A stretch of DNA of 63,399 nucleotides from Chitinophagaceae bacterium (GTDB lineage: Bacteria; Bacteroidota; Bacteroidia; Cytophagales; Cytophagaceae), in NCBI GenBank assembly GCA_028288365.1, contig JAQBNU010000050.1:1-63399 (forward strand), in the 5' to 3' direction. This document shows, one piece after another, positions 9,195 through 17,941 of this stretch. The number at the start of each line of letters is the position of its first letter. Position 1 is the first letter of the stretch. The notes under the pieces were generated by a model. The model was not told the origin of the DNA and searched no databases. It saw nothing but the letters and a program-made list of their open reading frames with translations. Made by a program: the position numbers and the translations under genes.

Positions 9195-10274
9195 ATGTAT
9201 AAAGCTGTTGCTTCTGCACGTCTCTTTTTCTTTTGTTTGTTTTGTCTGTTGATGACGATGTCTGTACATGCACAGGTGTTGAAATTTGAACAACAAGAGA
9301 TTGATCTGGGATATATACCGGAAGACACAGGTAATGTGGTCATCGATTTTAAACTGAGCAATGCTTCAACAGCTTCTGCTATCATCAGCGATATCGATAC
9401 GCATGGTGGTTGTTCAATTGTGATTTATCCCAAAGACACACTTGCTGCAGGAGCAAAAGGGAAAATCACGGTCAGGATCAATCCTAAAAATCGTCCGGGA
9501 CCTTTTGTCCGTAAAATTACTTTGCACTCTTTTCCTGATTCTGCATCCTACGATTTATACATCAAGTCTTATGTAGAGCCTTCCATGAAAGTATGGAATC
9601 AAAATACCAATGAAACAACCTATGGTTCCGTCGTGGTCTCTTCTGATTACATCCGTGTCGGCAATGTGTCTGAGCAAACTAAAATAGAAAAGAGTCTCAA
9701 GTTCAAGAATACCGGTAAAGAAACGATTCGTTTTGTAGCGTCTAAATTCAAGAAACCAGCTTATGTGACATTGAAAGGACTGCCTGAAAAAATGTTGAGT
9801 GGAGAAGAAGCAACGGTCATTTTTACCATTGATTTTTCCATCGCCAATAAACTGGGGACTTATACAGACATGGTGGAGTTGTATGCAGAACCAGGTAGTC
9901 AGAAAGAAATCTTCATTTACCTCATCGGCAAGATCATGCCGGTGCCTGTGGCATCTCCCAATAAACCTATGGTACAGATGCCCATGAAGGAGTTTGATCT
10001 TCATGATATTTCTGCCGATAAACCGGCACAAGGGAGTTTTGTAATGAAAAATACTGGTGCTTCGCCTTTGATCATTCGCAAGGTAGAGACCAACTGCAGT
10101 TGTTTGACATTAGATGCTGCAACACCTTTGCCGGCAGGAGAAAGCAAAACGCTTTACTTTGCACTTGACCCAAGAGGTCTGTCAGGATTGGAAGAAAAAA
10201 AGATTATGTTGTACACTAATGCGCCAGATCAACCAATTATTACTTTGATCGTAAAAGCTAAAGTTGGTACTTAA
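9195..10274 (+). CDS. Exported DUF1573-type protein
   Basis: The ATG at 9195 gives a clean signal peptide (MYKAVASARLFF..., cleavage after VHAQ). An in-frame TTG seven codons earlier is less likely. The 359-residue mature protein consists of repeated Ig/ASH-like beta domains. The last, with VETNCSCLTLD, carries the Cys-x-Cys of DUF1573, and the first has an equivalent GGCSIVI. DUF1573 proteins are abundant exported proteins of unknown function in Bacteroidota. The stop is 9 nt before glpD, suggesting co-transcription. Confidence 0.8.
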   Translation: MYKAVASARLFFFCLFCLLMTMSVHAQVLKFEQQEIDLGYIPEDTGNVVIDFKLSNASTASAIISDIDTHGGCSIVIYPKDTLAAGAKGKITVRINPKNRPGPFVRKITLHSFPDSASYDLYIKSYVEPSMKVWNQNTNETTYGSVVVSSDYIRVGNVSEQTKIEKSLKFKNTGKETIRFVASKFKKPAYVTLKGLPEKMLSGEEATVIFTIDFSIANKLGTYTDMVELYAEPGSQKEIFIYLIGKIMPVPVASPNKPMVQMPMKEFDLHDISADKPAQGSFVMKNTGASPLIIRKVETNCSCLTLDAATPLPAGESKTLYFALDPRGLSGLEEKKIMLYTNAPDQPIITLIVKAKVGT

Positions 10275-10283
10275 ATTTTTAAC

Positions 10284-11930
10284 ATGAGCATATCCCTTTT
10301 ATCCAGAGAACAATCTTTTATAAAAGCAGCAGAGCAGGAGTGGGATGTCATCATTATAGGCGGAGGAGCGACAGGTTGCGGAGCAGCACTGGATGCTGTT
10401 TCCAGAGGATTGAAAACATTGTTGGTAGAGAAAGCTGATTTTGCATCAGGCACCTCCGGTCGTTCGACCAAACTCATTCATGGAGGATTGCGCTACTTAA
10501 AAAATATGGAATTTGCTTTGGTACGCGAAGTAGGATTGGAACGCGCCATCTTACAACGCAATGCCAGGCATTTGGTACATCGAGATCCGATGTTCTTGCC
10601 GGTGTATGAAGGAGGAGAATTGGGCTGGACAACAACGGCTGTAGCACTTTGGATGTACGAGTGGCTGGCAGGAGTAGAATCTTATGAACGCCGTGTCATG
10701 TTGAATGTCAAAGAAACATTGAAGCAATTGCCCTTGCTACAAAACGATGGATTGAAAGGTGCTGCCAAATATTTTGAATACCGTACAGACGATGCGCGGC
10801 TTACACTGGCCTTGGCTTTAACCGCTCAACAAAAAGGTGCCACGGTTTTAAATTATGCAGTGGTAGAAGATTTTCTTTACGACAATGGTACGTCAAGCAT
10901 CAGTGGCATTGTCGTGAAAGAATTGACGACAGGAAAATCGTTTCACATGAAGAGCCATTGTACAGTGAATGCTGCCGGTCCATGGGTGGATCGTATTTCA
11001 TTGCTGGATAAAACTACTCCACATCAATCTAAACTTTCGGGATCACGTGGCATTCATATTGTATTAAGTTCATTTGATTTTCCATTGAAGCAAGCCGTAT
11101 ACTTTGATGCACCGGACGGACGCATGGTGTTTGCTATTCCACGCGAGCAAATGGTGTATGTGGGAACGACCGATGTGTTTTACAAAGGGTCGCTGGAAGA
11201 CCCGGAGATACCGGTGAAAGAAATGGAATATTTATTGTCTTGTGTACAGACGCAATTTGAGCTCAAAGAACTTTCATTGGCTCATGTTCATTCCGCCTGG
11301 TCTGGTGTACGTCCGTTAGTGATGGAGCAAGGGAAATCAGAAGGTAAGATTTCTCGCAAGGATGAATTGTATACCAGCAAAAGTGGGTTGATAACCATTA
11401 CAGGCGGTAAATTAACAGGATACCGCAAGATGGCACAACGTGCGGTGGATGCGGTTTGTAAGCACTTGAATAAATCCGTAAAAAGTACGACGGCTGCAAT
11501 GCCTCTTGCAGGAGGAGCATTTCAAAACGATGAAGCATTCTCTGATTTTGTTTCTGAAAAAATAGTGGAGGTGATGTCTGCGTTAGACATTCTAAGTTAT
11601 GAAGCAGATTTATTGGTACGTCGTTACGGCGATCAGACCGATGTTTTTCTGGCGATGATTCCCAAAGCAAATTATTACGCGCAAAAATACCAGGTGTCTC
11701 TTTCCCTGGCTTTGCAAATTGTGTATGCTGTCTTTGCTGAGATGGCAGTAAAACCAGATGATATTTACATTCGACGGACTACAGATTTTTATTTTAGATT
11801 AAGTGCGTTAAAGAAAAATTACAAAACACTGATCATGATCATGGCAGATTGCTTGTCGCAGGATGAGGCCTGGATGAAGGCTGAGGAAGCCGTGTTCGAA
11901 CAACACATTCATCATTTGAATTTAGAATAG
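10284..11930 (+). CDS. glpD: Aerobic glycerol-3-phosphate dehydrogenase (FAD)
   Basis: The 548-residue protein begins with the FAD dinucleotide fold VIIIGGGATGCG (about residues 24-35), followed by the GlpD signature STKLIHGGLRYLK. Near residue 370, TITGGKLTGYR matches the second GlpD signature. It oxidises sn-glycerol 3-phosphate to dihydroxyacetone phosphate and reduces quinone at the inner membrane. It could consume the glycerol 3-phosphate released by the phosphodiesterase encoded at 12946-13755. No glpK or glpF is nearby. Confidence 0.93.
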   Translation: MSISLLSREQSFIKAAEQEWDVIIIGGGATGCGAALDAVSRGLKTLLVEKADFASGTSGRSTKLIHGGLRYLKNMEFALVREVGLERAILQRNARHLVHRDPMFLPVYEGGELGWTTTAVALWMYEWLAGVESYERRVMLNVKETLKQLPLLQNDGLKGAAKYFEYRTDDARLTLALALTAQQKGATVLNYAVVEDFLYDNGTSSISGIVVKELTTGKSFHMKSHCTVNAAGPWVDRISLLDKTTPHQSKLSGSRGIHIVLSSFDFPLKQAVYFDAPDGRMVFAIPREQMVYVGTTDVFYKGSLEDPEIPVKEMEYLLSCVQTQFELKELSLAHVHSAWSGVRPLVMEQGKSEGKISRKDELYTSKSGLITITGGKLTGYRKMAQRAVDAVCKHLNKSVKSTTAAMPLAGGAFQNDEAFSDFVSEKIVEVMSALDILSYEADLLVRRYGDQTDVFLAMIPKANYYAQKYQVSLSLALQIVYAVFAEMAVKPDDIYIRRTTDFYFRLSALKKNYKTLIMIMADCLSQDEAWMKAEEAVFEQHIHHLNLE

Positions 11931-11941
11931 AAAAATAAAAC

Positions 11942-11969
11942 GGGTACAAAAACTTACGCCTCTGTACCC
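11942..11969 (+). terminator. Probable terminator after glpD
   Basis: The stem GGGTACA (11942-11948) / TGTACCC (11963-11969) is followed by A/T runs. It begins 11 nt after the glpD stop. Confidence 0.5.
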
Positions 11970-12187
11970 AAAAAATATTTTTTAGTCGTCCGAAAAAAAG
12001 CGGAAGACAGAACTTATTATCCAAAAGTATATTCGCTGGCGCAGGAAAAGGTAATCGCTAAAAGTGAAAAAAAGATAAAAAAAGTACGTGGGTTTTGTTT
12101 TTTTAACAAACAGCCGTTTAGGTAACACTTTTGTGTTTTGGCGTATATAGAGAAGGTACATTGTGGCATACTATTAAAAATAATACC

Positions 12188-12769
12188 ATGGGTAAAGCAC
12201 TGGAAATAGACTTTTATCTTTTAGTAGGAGAAAATAAGGTATCGGCGAAAGAGTTGTTAATGACTCCTCAGGTACTATTGGATTATTATTTAGGAGAAGA
12301 AGAAACAACAGACTCTACTTTTCAGGGAGGTTATTGTATTTCCATTGATGGAAAAAAATGGAACGGCAAAGAAGAGTTTTATTTTGATCTATTTGCTTAC
12401 ACGTTAAATTGGTTAAAAGGCATAGAAGAATTATTATTGAAGAAGCAAACCTCTGTAGATGTAGGTTTCTGGGAAGAATCTGTTGCTAAAGCAACGTTGT
12501 TGGGGAATGGAGAAATTGAAATCATGGATGCCACGGTAAATGGCAGGGCATTGACAGACGTGTCTCGCGTCGATCTTCAACAGTTTTGTAAGTGCCTTTT
12601 ACAGGCTACTCAAACTTATTCCTTATTGGCTGAGCGTATAAAAGAATTGATTTTTTTTAACGTGCAAAGCATCGATGAAAAGAAAGCGCAACAAATTATT
12701 CAAGAAATGTGTGCCGATGAATTTGTTCAATATAGTTCTTCGATTGAAGCGCTGATGAAAGAACGTTAG
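12188..12769 (+). CDS. Hypothetical cytoplasmic protein
   Basis: The ATG at 12188 (MGKALEIDFYLL) is preferred to an in-frame TTG at 12131, giving 193 residues. No signal peptide, membrane segment or known motif is seen. Helical content is probably high in the C-terminal half. It stands alone between the glpD terminator and a CCCCTAAATCCCC inverted repeat pair. Function unknown. Confidence 0.65.
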   Translation: MGKALEIDFYLLVGENKVSAKELLMTPQVLLDYYLGEEETTDSTFQGGYCISIDGKKWNGKEEFYFDLFAYTLNWLKGIEELLLKKQTSVDVGFWEESVAKATLLGNGEIEIMDATVNGRALTDVSRVDLQQFCKCLLQATQTYSLLAERIKELIFFNVQSIDEKKAQQIIQEMCADEFVQYSSSIEALMKER

Positions 12770-12799
12770 AGAAAATGAATTAGTTTATACGAGTACCAT

Positions 12800-12932
12800 C
12801 TGTCTTGCCCCTAAATCCCCTAAAGGGGACTTTCAAATAAATATATTTCTGGATCAACAAACTGTAGAGATAGTGTCTCTGGAAGCAAACATTTTCAACA
12901 AGTCCCCTTTAGGGGATTTAGGGGCAAGACAG
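12800..12932. repeat. Second CCCCTAAATCCCC inverted repeat pair
   Basis: The left arm starting at 12800 (CTGTCTTGCCCC...) is the reverse complement of the right arm at 12901-12932. The arms are about 32 bp and are separated by about 70 bp of unrelated sequence. The core matches the arms at 661-819. It sits between convergent genes and contains no reading frame. Confidence 0.85.
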
Positions 12933-12945
12933 TTGATATGAAATA

Positions 12946-13755
12946 TTAATTGTTTTTTAGCAACGCTAACAACCGATCCGGATAGTCAGTAATGATACCG
13001 TCTACACCCATCTTGATCATAGCGTCCATGTCTGTTTCTTCGTTGACTGTCCAGGGAATCACCTGTATATTCAGGCGATGGCATATCTCTATTTCTTCCC
13101 GAGTGAGGAATGTATAATCAGGACTGTATACATTGGGCATGAAGCCTAATCTTTTCAATTGAGTGGTCACTGAGCTTTCTTCTTCTACCAGAAAAGAAAG
13201 TTGTTGGTCCGGGCGAATGCGGTGTACATAATGTAAGACATCCGTGTCGAAGCATTGCACCATCGTTCTTGTATGTACCGCTGTATCTTCCAACACTTCC
13301 AGCAACAAATCAGAGAATGTTTCCACATCCGGATGAAAAATAGTCGCTTCCTTTTTGGTGTACTTGATTTCTATGTTGTAGTGAATCGTTTTTTTTGAAA
13401 AAGCTTCTGCTAAGGCAATCACTTCCCGCAACAAGGGTTTATGTGCTTTAATTTTTTGCTGAGAAGGAAAACGTGGATGCACTTTCAATCCACAGTCGAA
13501 GCGTTGAATCTCTGCGTAATTCATGCGGTACAGGTTCAGCGATTTTTCATGACGCTTGTCAATTGGAATGCCGTTGGGTTGTGTGCAAAACAGGTGATTG
13601 AACCATGGTTCGTGTGAGACGACCACTTGTGCGTCTTTGCTGATGCAAACATCCAGTTCCAATGTGTCGACGCCCAACTCCAACGCCAATTGAAAAGCTT
13701 CCAGTGTATTTTCAGGCATGAGTCCCCTGCATCCTCTGTGTCCGTGTACTTGCAT
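12946..13755 (-). CDS. Glycerophosphodiester phosphodiesterase
   Basis: The 269-residue protein has the GDPD catalytic set: HRG at residues 6-8, ENT at 15-17, Glu33 and Asp35 in LELDV, and His48 in VVSHE. The C-terminal GVDGIITDYPDRL motif is also typical of GDPDs. It hydrolyses glycerophosphodiesters to glycerol 3-phosphate and an alcohol. No signal peptide is present, so it is probably cytoplasmic (UgpQ-like). It starts 6 nt after the ruvC stop, so the two are co-transcribed. Confidence 0.92.
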   Translation of the reverse strand: MQVHGHRGCRGLMPENTLEAFQLALELGVDTLELDVCISKDAQVVVSHEPWFNHLFCTQPNGIPIDKRHEKSLNLYRMNYAEIQRFDCGLKVHPRFPSQQKIKAHKPLLREVIALAEAFSKKTIHYNIEIKYTKKEATIFHPDVETFSDLLLEVLEDTAVHTRTMVQCFDTDVLHYVHRIRPDQQLSFLVEEESSVTTQLKRLGFMPNVYSPDYTFLTREEIEICHRLNIQVIPWTVNEETDMDAMIKMGVDGIITDYPDRLLALLKNN

Positions 13756-13761
13756 GGTTTT

Positions 13762-14328
13762 TTATTTTACTCTATTGGGATTGTCTTTTAAAAATTGATC
13801 CCATCCTTTCGCTGATTTTTCTGATTCTCCGTTTTTGAAATAATGACAGAGTGCAACGGCCAATGCATCGGTTGCATCAAAAAATTCGGCTTCCAGTTTT
13901 TGGTTGACCAATCGTTCTACCATGGCAGCTACTTGTTCTTTAGAGGCATTGCCATTTCCAGTTACTGCTTGTTTTACTTTTTTGGGTGCGTATTCTACAA
14001 TGGGTACATCACGCGACAAGGCGGCAGCCATGGCCACACCCTGTGCTCTGCCTAGCTTGAGCATCGATTGAACATTTTGTCCAAAGAATGGTGCTTCGAT
14101 GGCTACTTCATCGGGCAGATATTCTTCGATCAATTGTTGTACTCGTTCAAATATTTTGGTTAATTTAATTGCGTGATTGCTGTACTTACTCAGTTTGATG
14201 ACACCGTATTGAAGCAATTTGATTTCTTTGTTTTTAATCAGGATCACACCATACCCCATGATGGTCGTACCTGGATCCATTCCCAATATGATTCGTTCTT
14301 TGGTGACTGCTTTTACAATTTTGCCCAT
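13762..14328 (-). CDS. ruvC: Holliday junction resolvase RuvC
   Basis: The 188-residue protein carries the acidic catalytic set of RuvC: Asp18 in LGMDPGTT, Glu78 in AIEAPFFG, and Asp151/Asp154 in DATDALAVALCH. It cleaves Holliday junctions with RuvAB. No ruvA or ruvB is adjacent. Its ATG at 14328 is 2 bp from the divergent ATG at 14331. An internal start is possible, but residues before Asp18 are needed for the first beta strand. Confidence 0.96.
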   Translation of the reverse strand: MGKIVKAVTKERIILGMDPGTTIMGYGVILIKNKEIKLLQYGVIKLSKYSNHAIKLTKIFERVQQLIEEYLPDEVAIEAPFFGQNVQSMLKLGRAQGVAMAAALSRDVPIVEYAPKKVKQAVTGNGNASKEQVAAMVERLVNQKLEAEFFDATDALAVALCHYFKNGESEKSAKGWDQFLKDNPNRVK

Positions 14329-14330
14329 CT

Positions 14331-15305
14331 ATGCAAGTTAACCACTTAGCCTCATTACTAAAAGAAAGTAAACCGAAGTTCTTCCGCTATTGGAAGCTTA
14401 TTTCTTTTTTTGTTCCTTTTATCGTGATTCTGGAGATTGGCCGGCGCAATTCCATGGCATTGGAAGTCATGTGGAACGGTTTGGCTTTGCATCACGAAGT
14501 ATTGATCATTTGGGTGATCTTGCTCATGCCTCTCAACTGGGGCTTGGAAGCGTATAAGTGGTATTACTTGATGAAACATTTCGGTTTTTCATTGTCCTAT
14601 CTTTCTTCTTATAAAACCACATTGACCGGATTGGCCTACAGCCTTGTGTTACCGGGTGGAATAGGAGAGTACATGGGAAGAGCCGAGGCCATTCCCGATG
14701 GTTCGGGTTGGAGAGGTGCCGGTGTATTATCCATTGCCCGCATCGCACAATTGTATGCTACGGTTTTATTTGGTGGACTGACCTTGGGTTTGTTCTTGTT
14801 GCATAAACAGTACTATTGGTTGTTGACAGGCTTGATCATCTTTGTATCAGTGTGCTGGTTCTTCTTTATTTACTCTACACGCATTGCTATTTGGCTCACG
14901 CAAAAGTTAAACGGTTCGTATACGTTCCTCACCGAACTCCTCTATCCATGGACGCAGCATGGCATGGAAAAGCCCATTGTGTTTTTGGTATCTGCTGTTC
15001 GTTATGCGGTATTTACTTTGCAATTTTACTTGATCCTGCTTGTGTTGGGTGTCGAAGAAAGTACTATCGATTTACTAAGTGGCATCTCTTCTGCGTTCAT
15101 GCTCAAATCTTTTTTTCCATCGTTTCTTGATTTGGGACCGAGAGAATTGGCAGTGACCTTATTCTTTAAAGACCTGCATTCTTCACTGGCGCAAGTATTG
15201 GCGGCCAGTTTACTGCTATGGTTCATCAACGTGATGATACCAGGTATCGTGGGATCTTTGTTGACCTTGCGTAATTTTATTTTGAACAATAGACGACTCT
15301 CATGA
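14331..15305 (+). CDS. UPF0104 (AglD/MprF-like) integral membrane protein
   Basis: The 324-residue polytopic protein has about eight hydrophobic segments and resembles the membrane domain of lysylphosphatidylglycerol synthases (UPF0104). Diagnostic are LEAYKWYYLMKHF, SLVLPGGIGEYMGRAEAIP and SFFPSFLDLGPRELAVTLFF. Relatives are thought to act in lipid or polysaccharide flipping. It overlaps the next glycosyltransferase by 4 nt (ATGA), which implies coupled translation and a shared glycan or lipid role. Confidence 0.75.
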   Translation: MQVNHLASLLKESKPKFFRYWKLISFFVPFIVILEIGRRNSMALEVMWNGLALHHEVLIIWVILLMPLNWGLEAYKWYYLMKHFGFSLSYLSSYKTTLTGLAYSLVLPGGIGEYMGRAEAIPDGSGWRGAGVLSIARIAQLYATVLFGGLTLGLFLLHKQYYWLLTGLIIFVSVCWFFFIYSTRIAIWLTQKLNGSYTFLTELLYPWTQHGMEKPIVFLVSAVRYAVFTLQFYLILLVLGVEESTIDLLSGISSAFMLKSFFPSFLDLGPRELAVTLFFKDLHSSLAQVLAASLLLWFINVMIPGIVGSLLTLRNFILNNRRLS

Positions 15306-16420
15306 CAGAAAAGATCTTCGCGACAGTGAGTTTGATCTATGCCTTGTGGATATTGTTTCTATGGCGAGCCTGGAGAAAAATAGTAATCACTCCGGCTGCT
15401 GCTCGCGCAGATAAGCCTGGTATCAGTATTGTCATTGCCTTTCGCAACGAAGCTACCAATTTAAATCAGTTACTTCGTTCTCTTGCTCAGCAAGACTATC
15501 CTTCTTCTTCGCTCGAATTGTTGTTGATCAATGATCATTCTGAGGATGCGTACGAGGAAATCATCAAGCCGTACATTTCTTTTCCCTATGCACTTCGTGT
15601 GCTGCATTTGCCGCACGATCAACAAGGAAAAAAACAAGCCATTCGTTACGGTGTGCAACAGGCCTCGCATGATTGGATCTTAACGACGGATGCAGATTGT
15701 GAAGTGGGTAGTCAATGGGCAAGTGTGATGCTCCGTCACGCGCAGGCTACAGGTGCTCGCTTTGTTTTTGGACCGGTGGCTTATCGCATACAACCTACTT
15801 TTCTCAGTCATTTTCAAAACATAGAATTGTTTTCATTGATTGGTAGTGGTGCTGCTCTTTGGCAGAGCGGTTATCCTACCATGTGTAATGGTGCCAATTT
15901 ATTGTATCACCGGTCACTCATGAATGGAGATGATCCTTACGCACAAAATGCGCACCTTGCTTCGGGCGACGATGAATTTCTGATGCATCAGGTGTATAGG
16001 CGTCAGTCCTCTGACGTGAGCTTTGTTAAAAATAAAGAAAGCCTGGTGTTGACAGCACCTTGTTTTTCATGGAGAGCTTTGTACCAGCAACGAAAAAGAT
16101 GGGCAAGCAAATGGGGAGCCTATGAAATGCCGCACGTGAAAAGAATCGCACTGGCTGTCTTTATGGCCAATTGCTTTTATGCAATACTTCCTATAGTGGC
16201 CTGTCTGGACCCGATTCTAATACCATGGATTATAGGAATATATGTTTTTCGCTGGGTAATGGACGGAATTTTTATTCATAAAATCACCCGTTTTTATAAT
16301 AAACCTTTTAACTTAGTAAGATACGCGGAGGTGGCCATTTTATATCCCTGGTATGTAGTGATCTCGGCCATTGCAGGCAGAGCAGGTAAGTATACCTGGA
16401 AAGGAAGAAACGTCAGTTAA
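15302..16420 (+). CDS. Membrane glycosyltransferase family 2
   Basis: The 372-residue GT2 enzyme has an N-terminal membrane anchor (residues 5-22), the nucleotide-sugar fold beginning ISIVIAFRNEA, metal-binding TTDADCE, an acidic SGDDEF motif, and the processive-type QRKRW motif (YQQRKRWASKWG). Two or three C-terminal transmembrane helices follow. It probably transfers a sugar to a lipid or growing polysaccharide at the inner membrane. It resembles the second GT2 at 23679-24800. Confidence 0.88.
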   Translation: MTEKIFATVSLIYALWILFLWRAWRKIVITPAAARADKPGISIVIAFRNEATNLNQLLRSLAQQDYPSSSLELLLINDHSEDAYEEIIKPYISFPYALRVLHLPHDQQGKKQAIRYGVQQASHDWILTTDADCEVGSQWASVMLRHAQATGARFVFGPVAYRIQPTFLSHFQNIELFSLIGSGAALWQSGYPTMCNGANLLYHRSLMNGDDPYAQNAHLASGDDEFLMHQVYRRQSSDVSFVKNKESLVLTAPCFSWRALYQQRKRWASKWGAYEMPHVKRIALAVFMANCFYAILPIVACLDPILIPWIIGIYVFRWVMDGIFIHKITRFYNKPFNLVRYAEVAILYPWYVVISAIAGRAGKYTWKGRNVS

Positions 16421-16427
16421 CCAAATC

Positions 16428-16691
16428 GTGACAGACCAGGAATTTGAAGTACTAGATGAATTGTATTTTGTCATCTCTTTTAAAGAGTTGATGCGAAATC
16501 TTTCCTGGACAGAAGTGGAATTACTGCCGGTATTGAAAAGTCTTTTGCTGAAAGAACTGGTGAAATGCATTGATCCGGAGAGTGAAGAAGAGATAGAACG
16601 CTCTGCTATCGAGCTGGAGAAGAGGTATCAAAAAATATTATTTTTAGCTACCAAAAAAGGATTAATGGAGCATAATAGTAGAGAAGTATAA
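16428..16691 (+). CDS. Small conserved-looking acidic protein
   Basis: A GTG at 16428, 7 nt after the glycosyltransferase stop, gives 87 residues (MTDQEFEVLDELYFV...). A longer in-frame version would overlap the upstream gene. It is predicted to be helical, perhaps winged-helix-like (an FKELMRNLSWTE / LLPVLKSLLLKELV arrangement). Its TAA overlaps the permease ATG by one base (TAATG), so it is part of the coupled operon. Function unknown. Confidence 0.65.
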   Translation: MTDQEFEVLDELYFVISFKELMRNLSWTEVELLPVLKSLLLKELVKCIDPESEEEIERSAIELEKRYQKILFLATKKGLMEHNSREV

Positions 16692-17941
16692 TGGTTAAAT
16701 CTAATAAGTCTGCTGTTAAGTCGCCTGGTTATTACGTATGGCTGCGTTTTAAAAGAAATCCTATTGCCGTGTCTGCAGCAGTAGTGATCGTATTGGCACA
16801 CGTCATCGCTTTTTTAGGTTACCTCATCATGCCGGATAGCACACCCAGTGCCGATGACGGTTCTCCGTTGGTGAAGAAGAAACCAATGGGTTTTGAAGTC
16901 ACCATGCTCAAAGCCATCAAACAACGGGAGGTTCCCCATGTCAATGTCATTTCCAAAATGTTTTTCGGACAGGAAAATCCGTACCGCATAGAACCTGTAG
17001 AATATTATTCTTTGAAAGGCGATTCCGTTTATTACACGTTGTATGGCAGCGAATCCGATACCATCTCTAAACATTTATTACCTTTTATTCGTGCCGTATA
17101 TTTTGGCGACGATAAAACCTTGTGTACCGGAAGACCTTGTGCCTACAGGCGTCAAGGGAACAGTTACGAATACATTGCCTTAGACGGAACAAGACAAACC
17201 GTATCTTATGCCGAAGCGGTTAAAGAATTCAATGCACTCAATATTGAAAGACGCCACTACATCTTGGGTACAGATAAATCAGGTCGAGATTTATTCTCTC
17301 GCTTGTTATTCGGTGCCCGCATCTCTTTATTGATCGGTATGATCTCCATGGTCATCTCCATGTTCCTTGGTATTACATTAGGTGCCATAGCCGGTTTCTT
17401 TGGCGGGAAAACAGATAAGTTTGTGATGTGGTTGCTCACGGTGACCTGGTCCATACCGGGTATCATGCTGGTGATCGCGATCAGTTTGGCTTTGCAAAGT
17501 AAAGGGATATGGGTGGCCTTTGTAGCAGTAGGTTTAACGATGTGGGTAGAAGTGGCGCGTGTTGTGCGTGGACAAATATTATCGGTAAAAGAAAAATTAT
17601 TTATTGAAGCGGCCAAAGCATTGGGCATTGGTAATTTCAGAATCATCTTCCGTCACATCCTGCCGAATATGTTTGGTCCCATCATCGTTATTGCCACCGC
17701 CAATTATGCCGCTGCCGTATTGATAGAAGCAGGGTTGAGTTTTCTTGGTCTCGGTGTGCAACCGCCCATGCCTTCCTGGGGCATGATGGTCAACGAAGGC
17801 TACAACTCCAACTGGGAGAGCGATGGCGGTTACATGGTATTTTTGCCAAGCTTGTGTATCTGTCTCATCGTATTATCATTTAACTTACTCGGTAATGGAT
17901 TGAGAGATGCGTACGATCCTCAATCGAAATTAAGATGGTAG
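16691..17941 (+). CDS. ABC transporter permease, OppC/DppC family
   Basis: The 416-residue permease has the EAA loop (FIEAAKALGIGNFRIIFRHILPN, interacting with the ATPase) and the LSFLGLGVQPPMPSWGMM segment typical of OppC. After the first membrane helix (residues 27-50) there is an external segment of about 130 residues before the helix bundle resumes. This makes the protein longer than the usual roughly 300-residue OppC. Partner OppB, ATPase and binding-protein genes are absent nearby. Oligopeptide or dipeptide import is the family role. Confidence 0.88.
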   Translation: MVKSNKSAVKSPGYYVWLRFKRNPIAVSAAVVIVLAHVIAFLGYLIMPDSTPSADDGSPLVKKKPMGFEVTMLKAIKQREVPHVNVISKMFFGQENPYRIEPVEYYSLKGDSVYYTLYGSESDTISKHLLPFIRAVYFGDDKTLCTGRPCAYRRQGNSYEYIALDGTRQTVSYAEAVKEFNALNIERRHYILGTDKSGRDLFSRLLFGARISLLIGMISMVISMFLGITLGAIAGFFGGKTDKFVMWLLTVTWSIPGIMLVIAISLALQSKGIWVAFVAVGLTMWVEVARVVRGQILSVKEKLFIEAAKALGIGNFRIIFRHILPNMFGPIIVIATANYAAAVLIEAGLSFLGLGVQPPMPSWGMMVNEGYNSNWESDGGYMVFLPSLCICLIVLSFNLLGNGLRDAYDPQSKLRW

